The notes below the pieces were generated by a model, which was given only the letters and a program-made list of their open reading frames with translations, did no database searches and was not told the origin of the DNA. A stretch of 64,000 bases of DNA, taken from positions 372,001-436,000 of the forward strand of contig JAEYOP010000040.1 of NCBI GenBank assembly GCA_023411575.1, given 5' to 3'. The position numbers and the translations under genes are program-made. Below, piece by piece: positions 34,124 to 42,480 of the stretch. Within the stretch, counting starts at the first letter, position 1. The number at the start of each line of letters is the position of its first letter. This DNA is from Bacillota bacterium. Its GTDB lineage: Bacteria > Bacillota > Clostridia > Acetivibrionales > DTU013.

Positions 34124-36619
34124 CTAAGATTCGCTCCAAAACTCCAGTTCTCCAAATAAATATTTATGGCCATAATAATTCCAGGAGGGAGATGATACTA
34201 TATGACTTGACGGGAGAAGCGTCTTTTTATACCAGCCTACCGTGCACTTGCCAGTAGTGTTCTTGATCTCCTCATAAAGCGCGAGTGCATGCGCCTCCAT
34301 AAGCTCATCATTAGCAAGCATAGGATCAGAGCAGAGTGCTTCTAAAATAGTAATTGCTCGATTTTGAGCACCATTCATAAAAAGAATGGAAGAGAAATTC
34401 ACTTCAATTAAAAACCTATAATAAAATTCTAGATTGTTGATTCCTTTTGTTTCGTTATAAAGGCGTTCTAACTGTACTTCCGCGATTGTTGATTCGCCAT
34501 TAAGAGCAGCAAAAATAGCCACGTTAACGCGTATAATAGTAGATGTCGAATCCTCTGTTGTATATTCGTGAAGAATCATTTCCATACCATTTTGGGCCTC
34601 TTTAGTAGTTATACTTCCGTTCAGAAAAGCAACAAGGACCGCATTGTTGAGCGGCATTTCATATCGGGGAAATTTTAAATATTTAATCTCTTGGGGCAAA
34701 TTTACTAACTCACCAGCTTCACGAAATACATCAGTAGCCCTGCCTGCCATCAGAGCAGCGGCTACATAATTGTTCAGAGACATATAGTATTCCACTGGGT
34801 CTAACGGCGATTTGCTGCCCTCTGGCGTACGGTTGGGCGCAAAGAAATCTTTACTTTTCCGATTCAAAGAGTATGCCATAGCAGGCGGGTGTAGACTGGA
34901 TGCTTTCCGCCTTAAGGTGTTGAGTCTGAAAGACGCTTCCATGTCAAAATCGATCCGAGTGGTGATGCTCTTTTTTAGTTCTATCTCGTAATGTTGAGCT
35001 ATATCTATGTCATTGTTATGAATACATGCAACAATATAAGCTGAGATAATACGTTCCCATACTTCTGTTTCGTTATCAACATTTTCTACATCTAGAAACG
35101 GTTCGAGACAACTCTTCGATTTATTACGTGATCGGGTATTTAGCCATTTGCTCAAGGTAACCGACATTAAATAATATTTTTCTGCCAAAAGTGGTGGCGT
35201 ATATATATCCTCTATCAAATCCAGTTCTTCAAGACACAATTTGTAATCTCCTTCATCAAATGCATTGTATGCTAATTTCATGGAATCTGAATACTCCAAG
35301 AGATGAGGAGTGAAACCATAGCTGTTGGGGAGTTCGGACGGGAGACGGTGGTTTCGAAGTTCTTTTATGAAGTCTAATAGACGAACTGTACGTGCCGTTT
35401 CATACTCTCCCGCATTCAGAAGGCTTTCTGCCCGATCGCAATAATCGCCCGGGTGAAGAAGTTTGAGGCAGCTGGCAAATCCGGTATAGTATTTGACTTT
35501 GTTTTCATTAGTCTCTTTTTTATAGGTTTCACGTATCAATTCATGTATGAATGATGCACTTGTCGGAGCCCCTTTCACAAGGCTGAATTTCTGAGCAATA
35601 TCGATTAGGCCCCGGATGGAACTCTCCTGAAGCTTAAGAACAGGTTCTAAGTCGTGATAGTAAAAAGAATTCCCAAATAATGCCCCATATTTCAAAGCCT
35701 CGTTTACCAAAACACCATCGTCACTGATTTTGTTTAGGCGCTCTACTAAAAGATGTCCCAAGTCACGGTTTAGGATAATCTGCCGAATTGTTTCGCCAAT
35801 CTCGGTGCCGTGGTTAAGAAGCAGAACGATATCAGCTGTAAGTTGTAAATTACCTACCGTAATGGAGTATAGGGCTGCAATTAGATGTGCATCCAGTTCT
35901 ACGGGGCAGCCCATAGCACCTAATGTCTCACCATACTCTTCTGATCTCACCCCTTCCAGCAGAAAGGTATTTTCATTGGCCAATTGAACTAATCCTGACA
36001 GTATTTCCGTATTTTTGGGTACTTGGGATGTATTTATTGTCGCGACAAACAAAATATTTTTAAGAAACGTACTAGGCCTATTTTCTCTTTGAATGAGGGA
36101 ATACAAAAGTTGGAGTGACCATTCGTCCCAATACTGAAGGTCATCTAACAACAATACAGATATATTTTCCCCACCGCAAAAGTATTCAAGTGGGAATAGC
36201 AGTTCCAACTCGTCTTTGGTAAATGCAACATTATTAAGTGCCTGTATTTTCTTACTGGCACCAGACATTTCACCAATACAAGCTGATAAAAATTCGGCTC
36301 CCAGGGGCGAAAAACTTCCAGCCTGATTCACTACATTTATGGCACCTTCAACTTTCAGCTTCTTCTTCAGCTTTTTTTGTTTGTTGGCATATAGTATATT
36401 TAAAAAAATACGAAATGGGTAATAGGGACGCATGCTTGAATAGTAGTCTCCGCTTAATTTATAAGATACAATACCTGGCAGCTGTCTAGAGAGTATATCC
36501 ATTAAAAAAGATTTTCCGCTTCCGGATATCCCCTTTACAATGCTGAGTTTTTCTTTGCGGTCAATTGCTTGTAGCAAAGAAATTCTGATTGCATTTTGGT
36601 TGCTTACATATTCACTCAC
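34124..36619 (-). CDS. STAND-like P-loop ATPase, 831 aa, probable regulator
   Basis: GTG at 36619 is chosen: GGGGAG lies 7 nt upstream, whereas the ATG at 36625 is too close to it. Walker A GISGSGKS (residues 30-37) and Walker B VLLLDDLQYWDEWS (about 160) followed by the LLYSLIQR sensor-like segment put it in the AAA_16/STAND group. Beyond residue 400 the protein is all-helical with TPR-like spacing (for example YDRAESLLNAGEYETARTV-like and LAYNAFDEGDYKLCLEELD). There is no obvious LuxR-type HTH at the C-terminus, so it may act by sensing or assembly rather than direct DNA binding. Very A+T-rich. It points toward the ATP-grasp operon and shares its 21-bp upstream sequence. Confidence 0.72.
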   Translation of the reverse strand: MSEYVSNQNAIRISLLQAIDRKEKLSIVKGISGSGKSFLMDILSRQLPGIVSYKLSGDYYSSMRPYYPFRIFLNILYANKQKKLKKKLKVEGAINVVNQAGSFSPLGAEFLSACIGEMSGASKKIQALNNVAFTKDELELLFPLEYFCGGENISVLLLDDLQYWDEWSLQLLYSLIQRENRPSTFLKNILFVATINTSQVPKNTEILSGLVQLANENTFLLEGVRSEEYGETLGAMGCPVELDAHLIAALYSITVGNLQLTADIVLLLNHGTEIGETIRQIILNRDLGHLLVERLNKISDDGVLVNEALKYGALFGNSFYYHDLEPVLKLQESSIRGLIDIAQKFSLVKGAPTSASFIHELIRETYKKETNENKVKYYTGFASCLKLLHPGDYCDRAESLLNAGEYETARTVRLLDFIKELRNHRLPSELPNSYGFTPHLLEYSDSMKLAYNAFDEGDYKLCLEELDLIEDIYTPPLLAEKYYLMSVTLSKWLNTRSRNKSKSCLEPFLDVENVDNETEVWERIISAYIVACIHNNDIDIAQHYEIELKKSITTRIDFDMEASFRLNTLRRKASSLHPPAMAYSLNRKSKDFFAPNRTPEGSKSPLDPVEYYMSLNNYVAAALMAGRATDVFREAGELVNLPQEIKYLKFPRYEMPLNNAVLVAFLNGSITTKEAQNGMEMILHEYTTEDSTSTIIRVNVAIFAALNGESTIAEVQLERLYNETKGINNLEFYYRFLIEVNFSSILFMNGAQNRAITILEALCSDPMLANDELMEAHALALYEEIKNTTGKCTVGWYKKTLLPSSHIVSSPSWNYYGHKYLFGELEFWSES

Positions 36620-36647
36620 AAGCATTCTCCCCACACAATATCTATAG

Positions 36648-36668
36648 ATAACTACAAATTATCCTGTA
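36648..36668 (-). promoter_or_regulatory. Operator dyad, copy 2, upstream of STAND gene
   Basis: Reverse complement of the 21 bases at 32518-32538. Read toward the gene it gives AGGATAA-N7-TTATC followed by TA instead of CT, so one arm is slightly degenerate. It lies 28 nt before the GTG start. Confidence 0.65.
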
Positions 36669-36690
36669 TTGAATTGACCTCAATATAAAA

Positions 36691-36728
36691 AGACATCCGA
36701 ATATCTGTGTCAGATATAGGATGTCTTG
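36691..36728 (-). terminator. Rho-independent terminator of tyrosine recombinase gene
   Basis: Arms AAGACATCC (36691-36699) and GGATGTCTT (36720-36728) with an inner ATATCTG/CAGATAT stem; on the minus strand the stem is followed by TTTTT. It ends the recombinase transcript before the STAND promoter region. Confidence 0.75.
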
Positions 36729-36760
36729 TATATGATCATCTGGCAGCCGGGGAAGTAACT

Positions 36761-37684
36761 TTATATCTGGATTTTGTTGCGCGGATGTTTCAATGCCAGG
36801 ATATCTCTTTGCTTGCCTGAAGCAACATGCGTGTATATTTGAGTGGTAACAATCGAGCTATGGCCCAAAAGCTTCTGAATATAACGGATATCGACATCTT
36901 CTTCCAAGAGCAAAGTCGCGAAAGAATGCCGGAACATGTGTGGAGTGATATGACTTGACACTCCTGCGAGTTCAACGTATTTATTGATCATCATTCTGAC
37001 TGATTGCTCCGATAACCTCCAATTTAAACGATTTACAAAAAAATATCCCGCCTCATTCATTTTCCCCTCAAACGCACACTTGTAGTTTTTTAAAGCAGCC
37101 AGTACTGCCGGATTTTCGATTTGAACGATCCTTTCCTTCGATCCTTTTCCATATATTTTAATGGTCCCTTCGGCTAAACCAACATCTTGTACTGTCAAAG
37201 AACAAAGCTCCGAAACCCTTACCCCTGTTGCAAACAGCAGCTCTAAAACTGCAACATCCCGCAGCGTCGCGTTGTATTGATATTGGGATATGTCTTTCAT
37301 TTGCGTGGATAGCTGATATGACGCTTTCAGTAAAAGTTGGATGATATTAATGGGAATCGTCTTCGGCAATATGAATGGCTCCTGAAATTTCACCTTCATT
37401 TTCGCAAAAGGATTGTCCTCTAATATTTCCTCATACTCCAAATAACTGCAAAACGCTTTAAGGCTGGCAATTTTCCGCTTTACACTTTTAGGTTTGTATT
37501 TTTTGTGAAGCAAGGTAATATAATATGACAATCCATTGCGGTTTAACTCGCAATTCTCGCCGCTTTCCACCTTGGCAAACTGCTCCAAATCAATCGTATA
37601 CGCTTTAAGTGTCTTGGAATTGAGGTTCTTTTGATACCTGCAATATTCCAGGTAGTTGTAAATCTGCTTATTGAAATCGATCAT
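36761..37684 (-). CDS. Tyrosine recombinase, XerC/XerD-like
   Basis: 307 aa from ATG 37684 with GGAGGG 7 nt upstream. The N-terminal SAM-like core-binding domain covers about residues 1-90. The catalytic domain has FATGVRVSELCSL (Arg I), HITPHMFRHSFATLLL (His-x-x-Arg), LLGHSSIVTTQIYTH (His and the Tyr nucleophile). All active-site residues are present. It could be an integrase of the A+T-rich island beside it or a stand-alone recombinase; no attachment repeats were found for it. It is not the standard XerC, given its divergent N-terminus and location. Confidence 0.85.
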   Translation of the reverse strand: MIDFNKQIYNYLEYCRYQKNLNSKTLKAYTIDLEQFAKVESGENCELNRNGLSYYITLLHKKYKPKSVKRKIASLKAFCSYLEYEEILEDNPFAKMKVKFQEPFILPKTIPINIIQLLLKASYQLSTQMKDISQYQYNATLRDVAVLELLFATGVRVSELCSLTVQDVGLAEGTIKIYGKGSKERIVQIENPAVLAALKNYKCAFEGKMNEAGYFFVNRLNWRLSEQSVRMMINKYVELAGVSSHITPHMFRHSFATLLLEEDVDIRYIQKLLGHSSIVTTQIYTHVASGKQRDILALKHPRNKIQI

Positions 37685-37847
37685 CCATAGTCCCTCCGCA
37701 AATAATGTTATAGAGCACTTATGGATGATATGTCGGATTTTGTCGAATATTCCAATACGATATATTTGATCCAGAAACAACAGGAACCCTTTTACATTCT
37801 ATTTCGTCTTATAAAAACAGCCCACATGATCGAAAGGAGCCTTACCC

Positions 37848-39104
37848 ATGAAAAAACGCATGACGGCCCTCTTGCTCTGCTTCATACTTACGCTATCGGC
37901 ACTACTTTCCGGCTGCGCTGCCGCGAATGCCGAGAACCTCATGGCTGACATCACGCCCAACGCTGTTTCTACGCAAGCGGCCCTCAACGGCGCAAGCCAC
38001 GCAGCAGCCGCGGACTTCGCGGTAAAGCTTCTCCAAGCGAGCGTGCGGAAGGATGGAGGCAAAAACGCGCTGCTCTCCCCGCTCTCGGTACTCCTCGCCC
38101 TTGGGATGACCGCGAACGGCGCCAAGGGTGAAACACTTGCGCAGATGGAAGATGTCCTCCGCATACCCATGGTAGAGTTGAACACATACCTAAAAACATA
38201 TGTCAAGGCGCTCCCTTCGGGCGAAAAATATAAGCTCCACATCGCCAATTCTATTTGGTTCCGAAACGATGAGAGCTTCCAAGCCGAGCGAGATTTCCTC
38301 CAAATCAACGCAGACTTTTACGACGCGGGGCTTTACAGCGCATCGTTTGACAATTCGACGCTCCGGGACATCAACCGTTGGGTCGACAATAACACCGACG
38401 GCATGATCAAGGATATCCTTAAGGAGATTCCCGAAGCGGCGGTGATGTACCTCATCAACGCGCTCGCCTTCGACGCCGAGTGGCGGAGCATCTATAAGGA
38501 TGGTCAGGTACACAAGCGAGCCTTCACGACCGAGGATGGTGCGGCGCGCGACGCGGAGCTGATGTATTCGTCCGAACACCGCTACCTCAAGGATGAGAAC
38601 GCCTCCGGCGTGATCAAGTATTACGCCGACGGGAAATACGCCTTCGCCGCTCTGCTGCCGGACGAGGGCGTGCGCATCGCCGACTATATGGCCTCTCTCA
38701 CGGGAGAAAGGCTTCTATCCATCCTTGGGGAGGCGCAGAGCGTAGAGGTAGTCACTGCGATACCCAAATTCAAATGTGAATACAGTACAGAACTGAGCGA
38801 CATTCTTAAAGACATGGGTATGCGCAATGCCTTTGACATGGGCGCTGCGGACTTCTCGGGCATCGGCAGTTCAACCGAAGGTCCCTTGTACATCAGCCGC
38901 GTACTACACAAGACCTTCATCGCCGTGGATGAACGCGGAACCCGCGCGGGCGCCGCTACCGCCGTGGAAATGGCGGCCGGCTCGGCCGCACCGCAGGAGG
39001 AGCCCAAAACCGTTATACTCGACCGTCCATTTGTGTACATGCTCATCGACTGCGAAACCAACCTGCCGTTTTTCATCGGCATGATGATGGACGTTGATAG
39101 CTGA
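37848..39104 (+). CDS. Serpin family serine protease inhibitor, lipoprotein
   Basis: 418 aa. A lipoprotein signal ends at LSALLSGCAAA, then the full serpin fold: FAVKLLQASV (helix A), NALLSPLSVLLALGMTANGA, YLINALAFDAEWRSIY, FAALLPDEGVRIADYM, and the hinge of the reactive centre loop GTRAGAATAVEMAAGSA, with small residues as required for loop insertion, followed by FVYMLIDCETNLPFFIG. It should inhibit serine or cysteine proteases outside the cell through a suicide mechanism. The loop P1 region lies in about EMAAGSAAPQEE, favouring small or hydrophobic specificity (uncertain). GAAAGGAG precedes the start. Bacterial serpins are patchily distributed and often protective in gut or decaying-biomass niches. 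Confidence 0.9.
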   Translation: MKKRMTALLLCFILTLSALLSGCAAANAENLMADITPNAVSTQAALNGASHAAAADFAVKLLQASVRKDGGKNALLSPLSVLLALGMTANGAKGETLAQMEDVLRIPMVELNTYLKTYVKALPSGEKYKLHIANSIWFRNDESFQAERDFLQINADFYDAGLYSASFDNSTLRDINRWVDNNTDGMIKDILKEIPEAAVMYLINALAFDAEWRSIYKDGQVHKRAFTTEDGAARDAELMYSSEHRYLKDENASGVIKYYADGKYAFAALLPDEGVRIADYMASLTGERLLSILGEAQSVEVVTAIPKFKCEYSTELSDILKDMGMRNAFDMGAADFSGIGSSTEGPLYISRVLHKTFIAVDERGTRAGAATAVEMAAGSAAPQEEPKTVILDRPFVYMLIDCETNLPFFIGMMMDVDS

Positions 39105-39108
39105 GGGT

Positions 39109-39600
39109 TTAATAATAATCCTTAACGCACCAGTATTTATTTCCCTTAATAATTGTAAGGGTGTTATAAGTGGGTTCTTCTTCTCCTAGTGAAGAGGCCC
39201 AATAAAACTTGATTTTAACGATATAGGTAGTATCATTGATCTTGTCTTCTTTTACAATCTCATATTTATAATTCGAAGGGCTTGAGCCACCAATAATCCA
39301 AAAATTTTCTTCGGCCTTACCCCATTTTTCTACAATTCTCTGTTTTAGTTCATCACAGGAAACTGCATACTGGTAGACTCCATTCCTTTTACCTTCGCTT
39401 TTTGCCCATAAATTAGCTGCTTCCAAATGACTTGAGGCACCAAACTCATCCAGTACCTGCTTGAACAAATAAACTTGCGCCTTTATTTGTTGGAATTTGA
39501 CCGGATCTATTTCAGCAATGCTAATAGCATATGTGTTTATCGAATTTGCAAGGAACAGCGAGATCGAGAAACACAAAGTATATTTATAAATACCTTTCAT
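39109..39600 (-). CDS. Secreted hypothetical protein, 163 aa
   Basis: Begins MKGIYKYTLCFSISLFLANS, a signal peptide with possible cleavage at YAIS. The start at 39600 has GGGGAG 8 nt upstream. The mature part is beta/alpha with an NTF2-like feel (FKQVLDEFGASSHLEAANLW, then a strand-rich C-terminal half ending GNKYWCVKDYY). I cannot name the family. The gene is A+T-rich and convergent with the serpin gene, separated by 4 nt. Confidence 0.6.
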   Translation of the reverse strand: MKGIYKYTLCFSISLFLANSINTYAISIAEIDPVKFQQIKAQVYLFKQVLDEFGASSHLEAANLWAKSEGKRNGVYQYAVSCDELKQRIVEKWGKAEENFWIIGGSSPSNYKYEIVKEDKINDTTYIVKIKFYWASSLGEEEPTYNTLTIIKGNKYWCVKDYY

Positions 39601-39816
39601 TCTTTTCACTCCCCTTAAATTTATGCTGCCCAGTAATTGTTCTAAATAATAGGGTGTTTAAGGGACGTATAACAAATTAATGCGGATTGGAGTCTTGTAG
39701 TTTCGCTAAACAGATTTGCCTGTTTTCATATTAGTTACTTTCCATAGAGCCATTGGATGATTCTTTATCCTATTAACAATTCGTACCTAAATATAGTGAG
39801 GCCAAGCAACTTCTGA

Positions 39817-40368
39817 TTATGCTCTTACTGTGCGAAATAAACGATAATAATTAAACTGTATCCTTTCATTTGGCTCGGTGCCTGGCAAGGCGATTTGCGA
39901 AACAAATTTAAATCCGGCTTTTATCACCACTCGGTTTGATGCCAAATTTGCAGGCTTAACAACTGCATAAAAAAATTCATTCTTGTTCATAGGAAAATAA
40001 TAATCAGTTATTGCCTTGGCAGATTCTGTTGCATAGCCATGATTCATTGCTTTTTCAGAGATAAAATAGCCAATGCTTAATTCTCCTGGAAACTCCCGAG
40101 GATATTCACATCCGGTATTCACTTGTCCGATCAATTTGTTAGTAGCCTTCTCTATTATTGCTAATAGGATGAATTCCTTGTTAGGATCAGCAATTGAATA
40201 ACCCCATTGTATCCCTTTGAACCAATCATTGACCCAAGTTTCACAGTCTTTCCAGTCAGGGCACCAATAACAAATGTGTCTTTCATTGGCAATTTCAACA
40301 AGCGCCATCAAATCCGCTTCGGTAAACTCACGTAAAATGAGTCTTTCTGATTCAATGTAAATACTCAT
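39817..40368 (-). CDS. GNAT family N-acetyltransferase
   Basis: 183 aa of the RimJ/RimL type: IESERLILREFTEADLMALVEI at the N-terminus, ELSIGYFISEKAMNHGYATESAKAI (motif A, acetyl-CoA pyrophosphate binding) and NLASNRVVIKAGFKFV near the C-terminus. Start at 40368 with AAGGATGG upstream. Substrate unknown; members acetylate ribosomal proteins, antibiotics or peptides. A+T-rich as its neighbours are. Confidence 0.85.
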   Translation of the reverse strand: MSIYIESERLILREFTEADLMALVEIANERHICYWCPDWKDCETWVNDWFKGIQWGYSIADPNKEFILLAIIEKATNKLIGQVNTGCEYPREFPGELSIGYFISEKAMNHGYATESAKAITDYYFPMNKNEFFYAVVKPANLASNRVVIKAGFKFVSQIALPGTEPNERIQFNYYRLFRTVRA

Positions 40369-40719
40369 ATTGATACCATCCTTAATTTTAAGATTTTATT
40401 AAGTGCAACCTAATAAAGCCATTTTATAATGACTGAAGATTTTATTAATATATCTTATAATTAAGTATTTATGGCATTGGTCTATCTCCTCTAATTTTCA
40501 TGCCTTTTATTATACGGATTAATACAATATTACACAATCGTAAAGAATATCTATAAATAATCTTTATTTCGCGATACAAACCATTCTAAATGCGTATATA
40601 TCACCCCAGCCGCGGAGCGCGGGGCGACGTCGATGAACTGCCTTCCCGACGTCCACGGGCTAGATAATAAATGATAAGAAAGACAATAGAATTTAATTTC
40701 AATAACTATTTAATAAAAC
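40369..40719. other. Intergenic stretch, about 350 bp, no gene seen
   Basis: A+T-rich except for a short G+C-rich tract at about 40612-40662. No ribosome binding site with an open frame, no RNA gene and no clear hairpin with T-run on the plus strand. Confidence 0.4.
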
Positions 40720-40753
40720 AAAAAAGCCCAATTCACTATTTATGAACCAAGCT
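40720..40753 (-). terminator. Terminator downstream of displaced tRNA-Thr 3' end
   Basis: On the minus strand an 11-bp stem AGCTTGGTTCA / TGAATTGGGCT (four G-U pairs) with a 7-nt loop is followed by TTTTT. It lies 54 nt beyond the displaced tRNA 3' half, which fits its being the original terminator of that tRNA transcript. Confidence 0.55.
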
Positions 40754-40806
40754 TTTTATGGTTGTTGCAATATTGTTGCACTTTTTTCAAAGTGTGCCTT
40801 GTAATG

Positions 40807-40852
40807 TGGAGCCCTCAACCAGAGTCGAACTGGTAATCTCCTTACCATGGAT
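40807..40852 (-). repeat. Displaced tRNA-Thr 3' half (probable attachment-site remnant)
   Basis: 46 nt match the 3' part of the intact tRNA-Thr at 43000-43075 from the anticodon loop to CCA. TCCTTACCATGGAT (anticodon region) and TGGAGCCCTCAA (acceptor and CCA) are identical, and the T-arm carries compensated base-pair changes (ACCAG/CTGGT instead of ATCAG/CTGAT), so it is itself a workable 3' half. This is the pattern left when an element integrates into a tRNA 3' end and pushes the original half away. Confidence 0.65.
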
Positions 40853-40982
40853 AGGGTTATTGGAGGCGGAATCGCTTATATAAGGCACTTTGCGGGCGGT
40901 GGAAGGATTTCGAAAACCCAATTAAAGCCCAACAGGGGTTATATGCATAAAATACCGGTATCTGGACTAAGTACATAATTAG

Positions 40983-41189
40983 TTATGCCGTTTGACGCGC
41001 AGCGATGAACTCATCAATATCAGAGACAATGTATTTGTCACCGAAAGAGTGCAGTATATCATAAAAGGAACCGAGGTAATCGAGTACGCCATATTCCTTG
41101 AATAGGCGAAAGGCTTCCTTGCCTTTCAAATGATGTTCGCTTTTATATCTTTCAAGGCAAAATACCTTGAAACGTGCTATCTCGCTCAT
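40983..41189 (-). CDS. DUF3791-like small protein
   Basis: 68 aa, start with GGAGG upstream at good spacing. FKVFCLERYKSEHHLKGKEAFRLFKEYGVLDYLGSFYDILHSFG fits the DUF3791 pattern (helix, then xLFxxYGVxxYLxxxYdxLHs). The family is small, of unknown function, and commonly beside DUF3990 genes. It is the last of four co-directional genes in the tRNA-Thr island. Confidence 0.65.
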   Translation of the reverse strand: MSEIARFKVFCLERYKSEHHLKGKEAFRLFKEYGVLDYLGSFYDILHSFGDKYIVSDIDEFIAARQTA

Positions 41190-41202
41190 TCATACCCTCC
41201 AA

Positions 41203-41439
41203 CTAATATTCGGGAAGCACAAGCCGCCCGGTTTTCGTTTCATTCACCCATAGCTCATACAACTTTGGGACACTGTAATGCCACACCTTGGTTTCCTCTT
41301 TTTCAAGCGCCGAATATAACTCTGACGTATATAACTTTTCCATTGCGATATCTTCGTCAAAACCCGTTTCGGCAATGATTTTTGCTACCAAGCCTGTGGA
41401 AATAGTTTGCAGGACAAGATTAAACTGATTTGTTTCCAC
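41203..41439 (-). CDS. Small hypothetical protein coupled to DUF3990 gene, 78 aa
   Basis: GTG start overlapping the DUF3990 stop by one base (TAGTG). The protein begins with a helical segment (NLVLQTISTGLVAKIIAETGFDEDIA) and continues KLYTSELYSALEKEETKVWH and ELWVNETKTG. I do not recognise a family with certainty; it resembles small proteins that accompany DUF3990/DUF3791 genes. An antitoxin-like role is a guess. Confidence 0.6.
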   Translation of the reverse strand: METNQFNLVLQTISTGLVAKIIAETGFDEDIAMEKLYTSELYSALEKEETKVWHYSVPKLYELWVNETKTGRLVLPEY

Positions 41440-41933
41440 TACTCTACGCCCCCTAACTTTTCAAATCCCATAAAATGGCAATAGGTTAGCGATTTGGTTG
41501 TATGGAAAAGAATTTGGCTATACAATTCCTCTACCTTCAGCCGCTTTATGGCATCTTCTTTATCGTAAACGCCATTTTCATAGTACTGTACAACAGTATA
41601 GACCTTATCGTCCGCAACCGGCCCGAAAACAATGTCATACGGTTCAATCGCTTCACGCCCGCTTCGGTTGGCGCAAACGAAATCAAGCCACTTGCCATTC
41701 GGCTCGTCAAAACGGATGATGGAAAGGCTGCGTTCAGCCGCTTCCAAATCGAACTCATAAACGGACAGCATCTGGTCTTTTGTCTCACGGCGTTCGGCAA
41801 CCCGCTCAGCCCACCTGACCGCTTGTTCTTTGTTCGATGTGGCATAAAAACCTACCCCGAAATCAAGCATGCGCTCGCTTTGCAGGATCTCGGGCTTTTC
41901 AACGACTACACTGCTGCCATGATAAATTACCAT
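41439..41933 (-). CDS. DUF3990 protein, probable ADP-ribosyltransferase-like fold
   Basis: 164 aa with the DUF3990 marks: VIYHGSSVVVEKPEI at the start, DFGVGFYATSNKEQAVRWAERV, FDEPNGKWLDFVCANR and the GREAIEPYDIVFGPVADDKVY stretch. The H-G-S and G-x-G-F-Y-x-T pattern resembles ADP-ribosyltransferase folds, and toxin-like activity has been suggested for this family; it is not proven here. The gene overlaps its upstream neighbour by 7 nt and its downstream neighbour by 1 nt, so the four-gene set is one operon. Confidence 0.75.
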   Translation of the reverse strand: MVIYHGSSVVVEKPEILQSERMLDFGVGFYATSNKEQAVRWAERVAERRETKDQMLSVYEFDLEAAERSLSIIRFDEPNGKWLDFVCANRSGREAIEPYDIVFGPVADDKVYTVVQYYENGVYDKEDAIKRLKVEELYSQILFHTTKSLTYCHFMGFEKLGGVE

Positions 41934-42238
41934 CTTGCCACCTCCAACACCTTGTTCATCAAGTGCAACTCGTTTTTAATACTTCTCAGCAGATTCTCGA
42001 TGTTTTTTCGGCGCTCAAGTCGTTCTCTTAAATCGGCAATGGCGGCTTCATCGTTTCCGACGTACTCGCTCACAACCTTGCCGCCACGGCGATATGCAAG
42101 ATAATAATACTTTCTGCCGTTTCTCTCCTTTGCCCTAAGCGAGCCTTTCGGTAATGCAGCAAGCTGCTTTTCGTAAGAATCCCTCAACGTGGACATTCTT
42201 TTTGCCTCACGCATAGTTGTCGCCGCAAAGTAGCTCAT
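41927..42238 (-). CDS. Small basic hypothetical protein, 103 aa
   Basis: Start at ATG 42238, with AGGTG upstream. The sequence is basic: LRDSYEKQLAALPKGSLRAK then RNGRKYYYLAYRRGGKVVSEYVG, an arrangement reminiscent of small proteins that precede DUF3990 or that begin transposase-like genes; the C-terminal IADLRERLERRKNIENLLRS is a coiled coil. Likely the first gene of the DUF3990 operon and possibly its DNA-binding regulator, but no HTH is certain. Confidence 0.6.
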   Translation of the reverse strand: MSYFAATTMREAKRMSTLRDSYEKQLAALPKGSLRAKERNGRKYYYLAYRRGGKVVSEYVGNDEAAIADLRERLERRKNIENLLRSIKNELHLMNKVLEVARW

Positions 42239-42358
42239 AAATATCACCTATATATATTATACCCAACGATTATGCAAGTGCATATGCAAAGTTAGGTACA
42301 TTCAGAAAAATGTTCAGAAAAACCATTTTTATAGTAAAGCGCTGTTTTATAACGCAGC

Positions 42359-42480
42359 TCATTCCAGTTCAATAATTTGCTCATATAGCAATATAAACTT
42401 CTGCCCGATAATGCGATTGTCATGATAATGTCCGAATAGCCAGTATTTGAAGTCCAGCCTCTTTTTGATATCCTCAAAAA
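42359..42480 (-). pseudogene. Remnant of metallophosphoesterase gene
   Basis: A minus-strand frame of about 40 codons ending at TGA 42359 reads FFEDIKKRLDFKYWLFGHYH then DNRIIGQKFILLYEQIIELE. The GHYHDN motif and surrounding residues are the last metal-binding block of calcineurin-like phosphoesterases. A frame change at the T-run near 42475 and the loss of all upstream motifs show it is a C-terminal scrap. Another short frame upstream (about 42481-42561) with TFKELWATVEFNEVWEKL may be a fragment of a different gene. Confidence 0.55.

Noticed and set aside
37684..37847. Attachment repeats for the tyrosine recombinase
   Set aside because: No direct repeat pair could be matched around the A+T-rich island, so I do not define it as an integrated element.
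40600..40670. G+C-rich patch resembling a short structured RNA
   Set aside because: No stable helix with conserved features was seen; it is only a compositional change in an A+T-rich gap.
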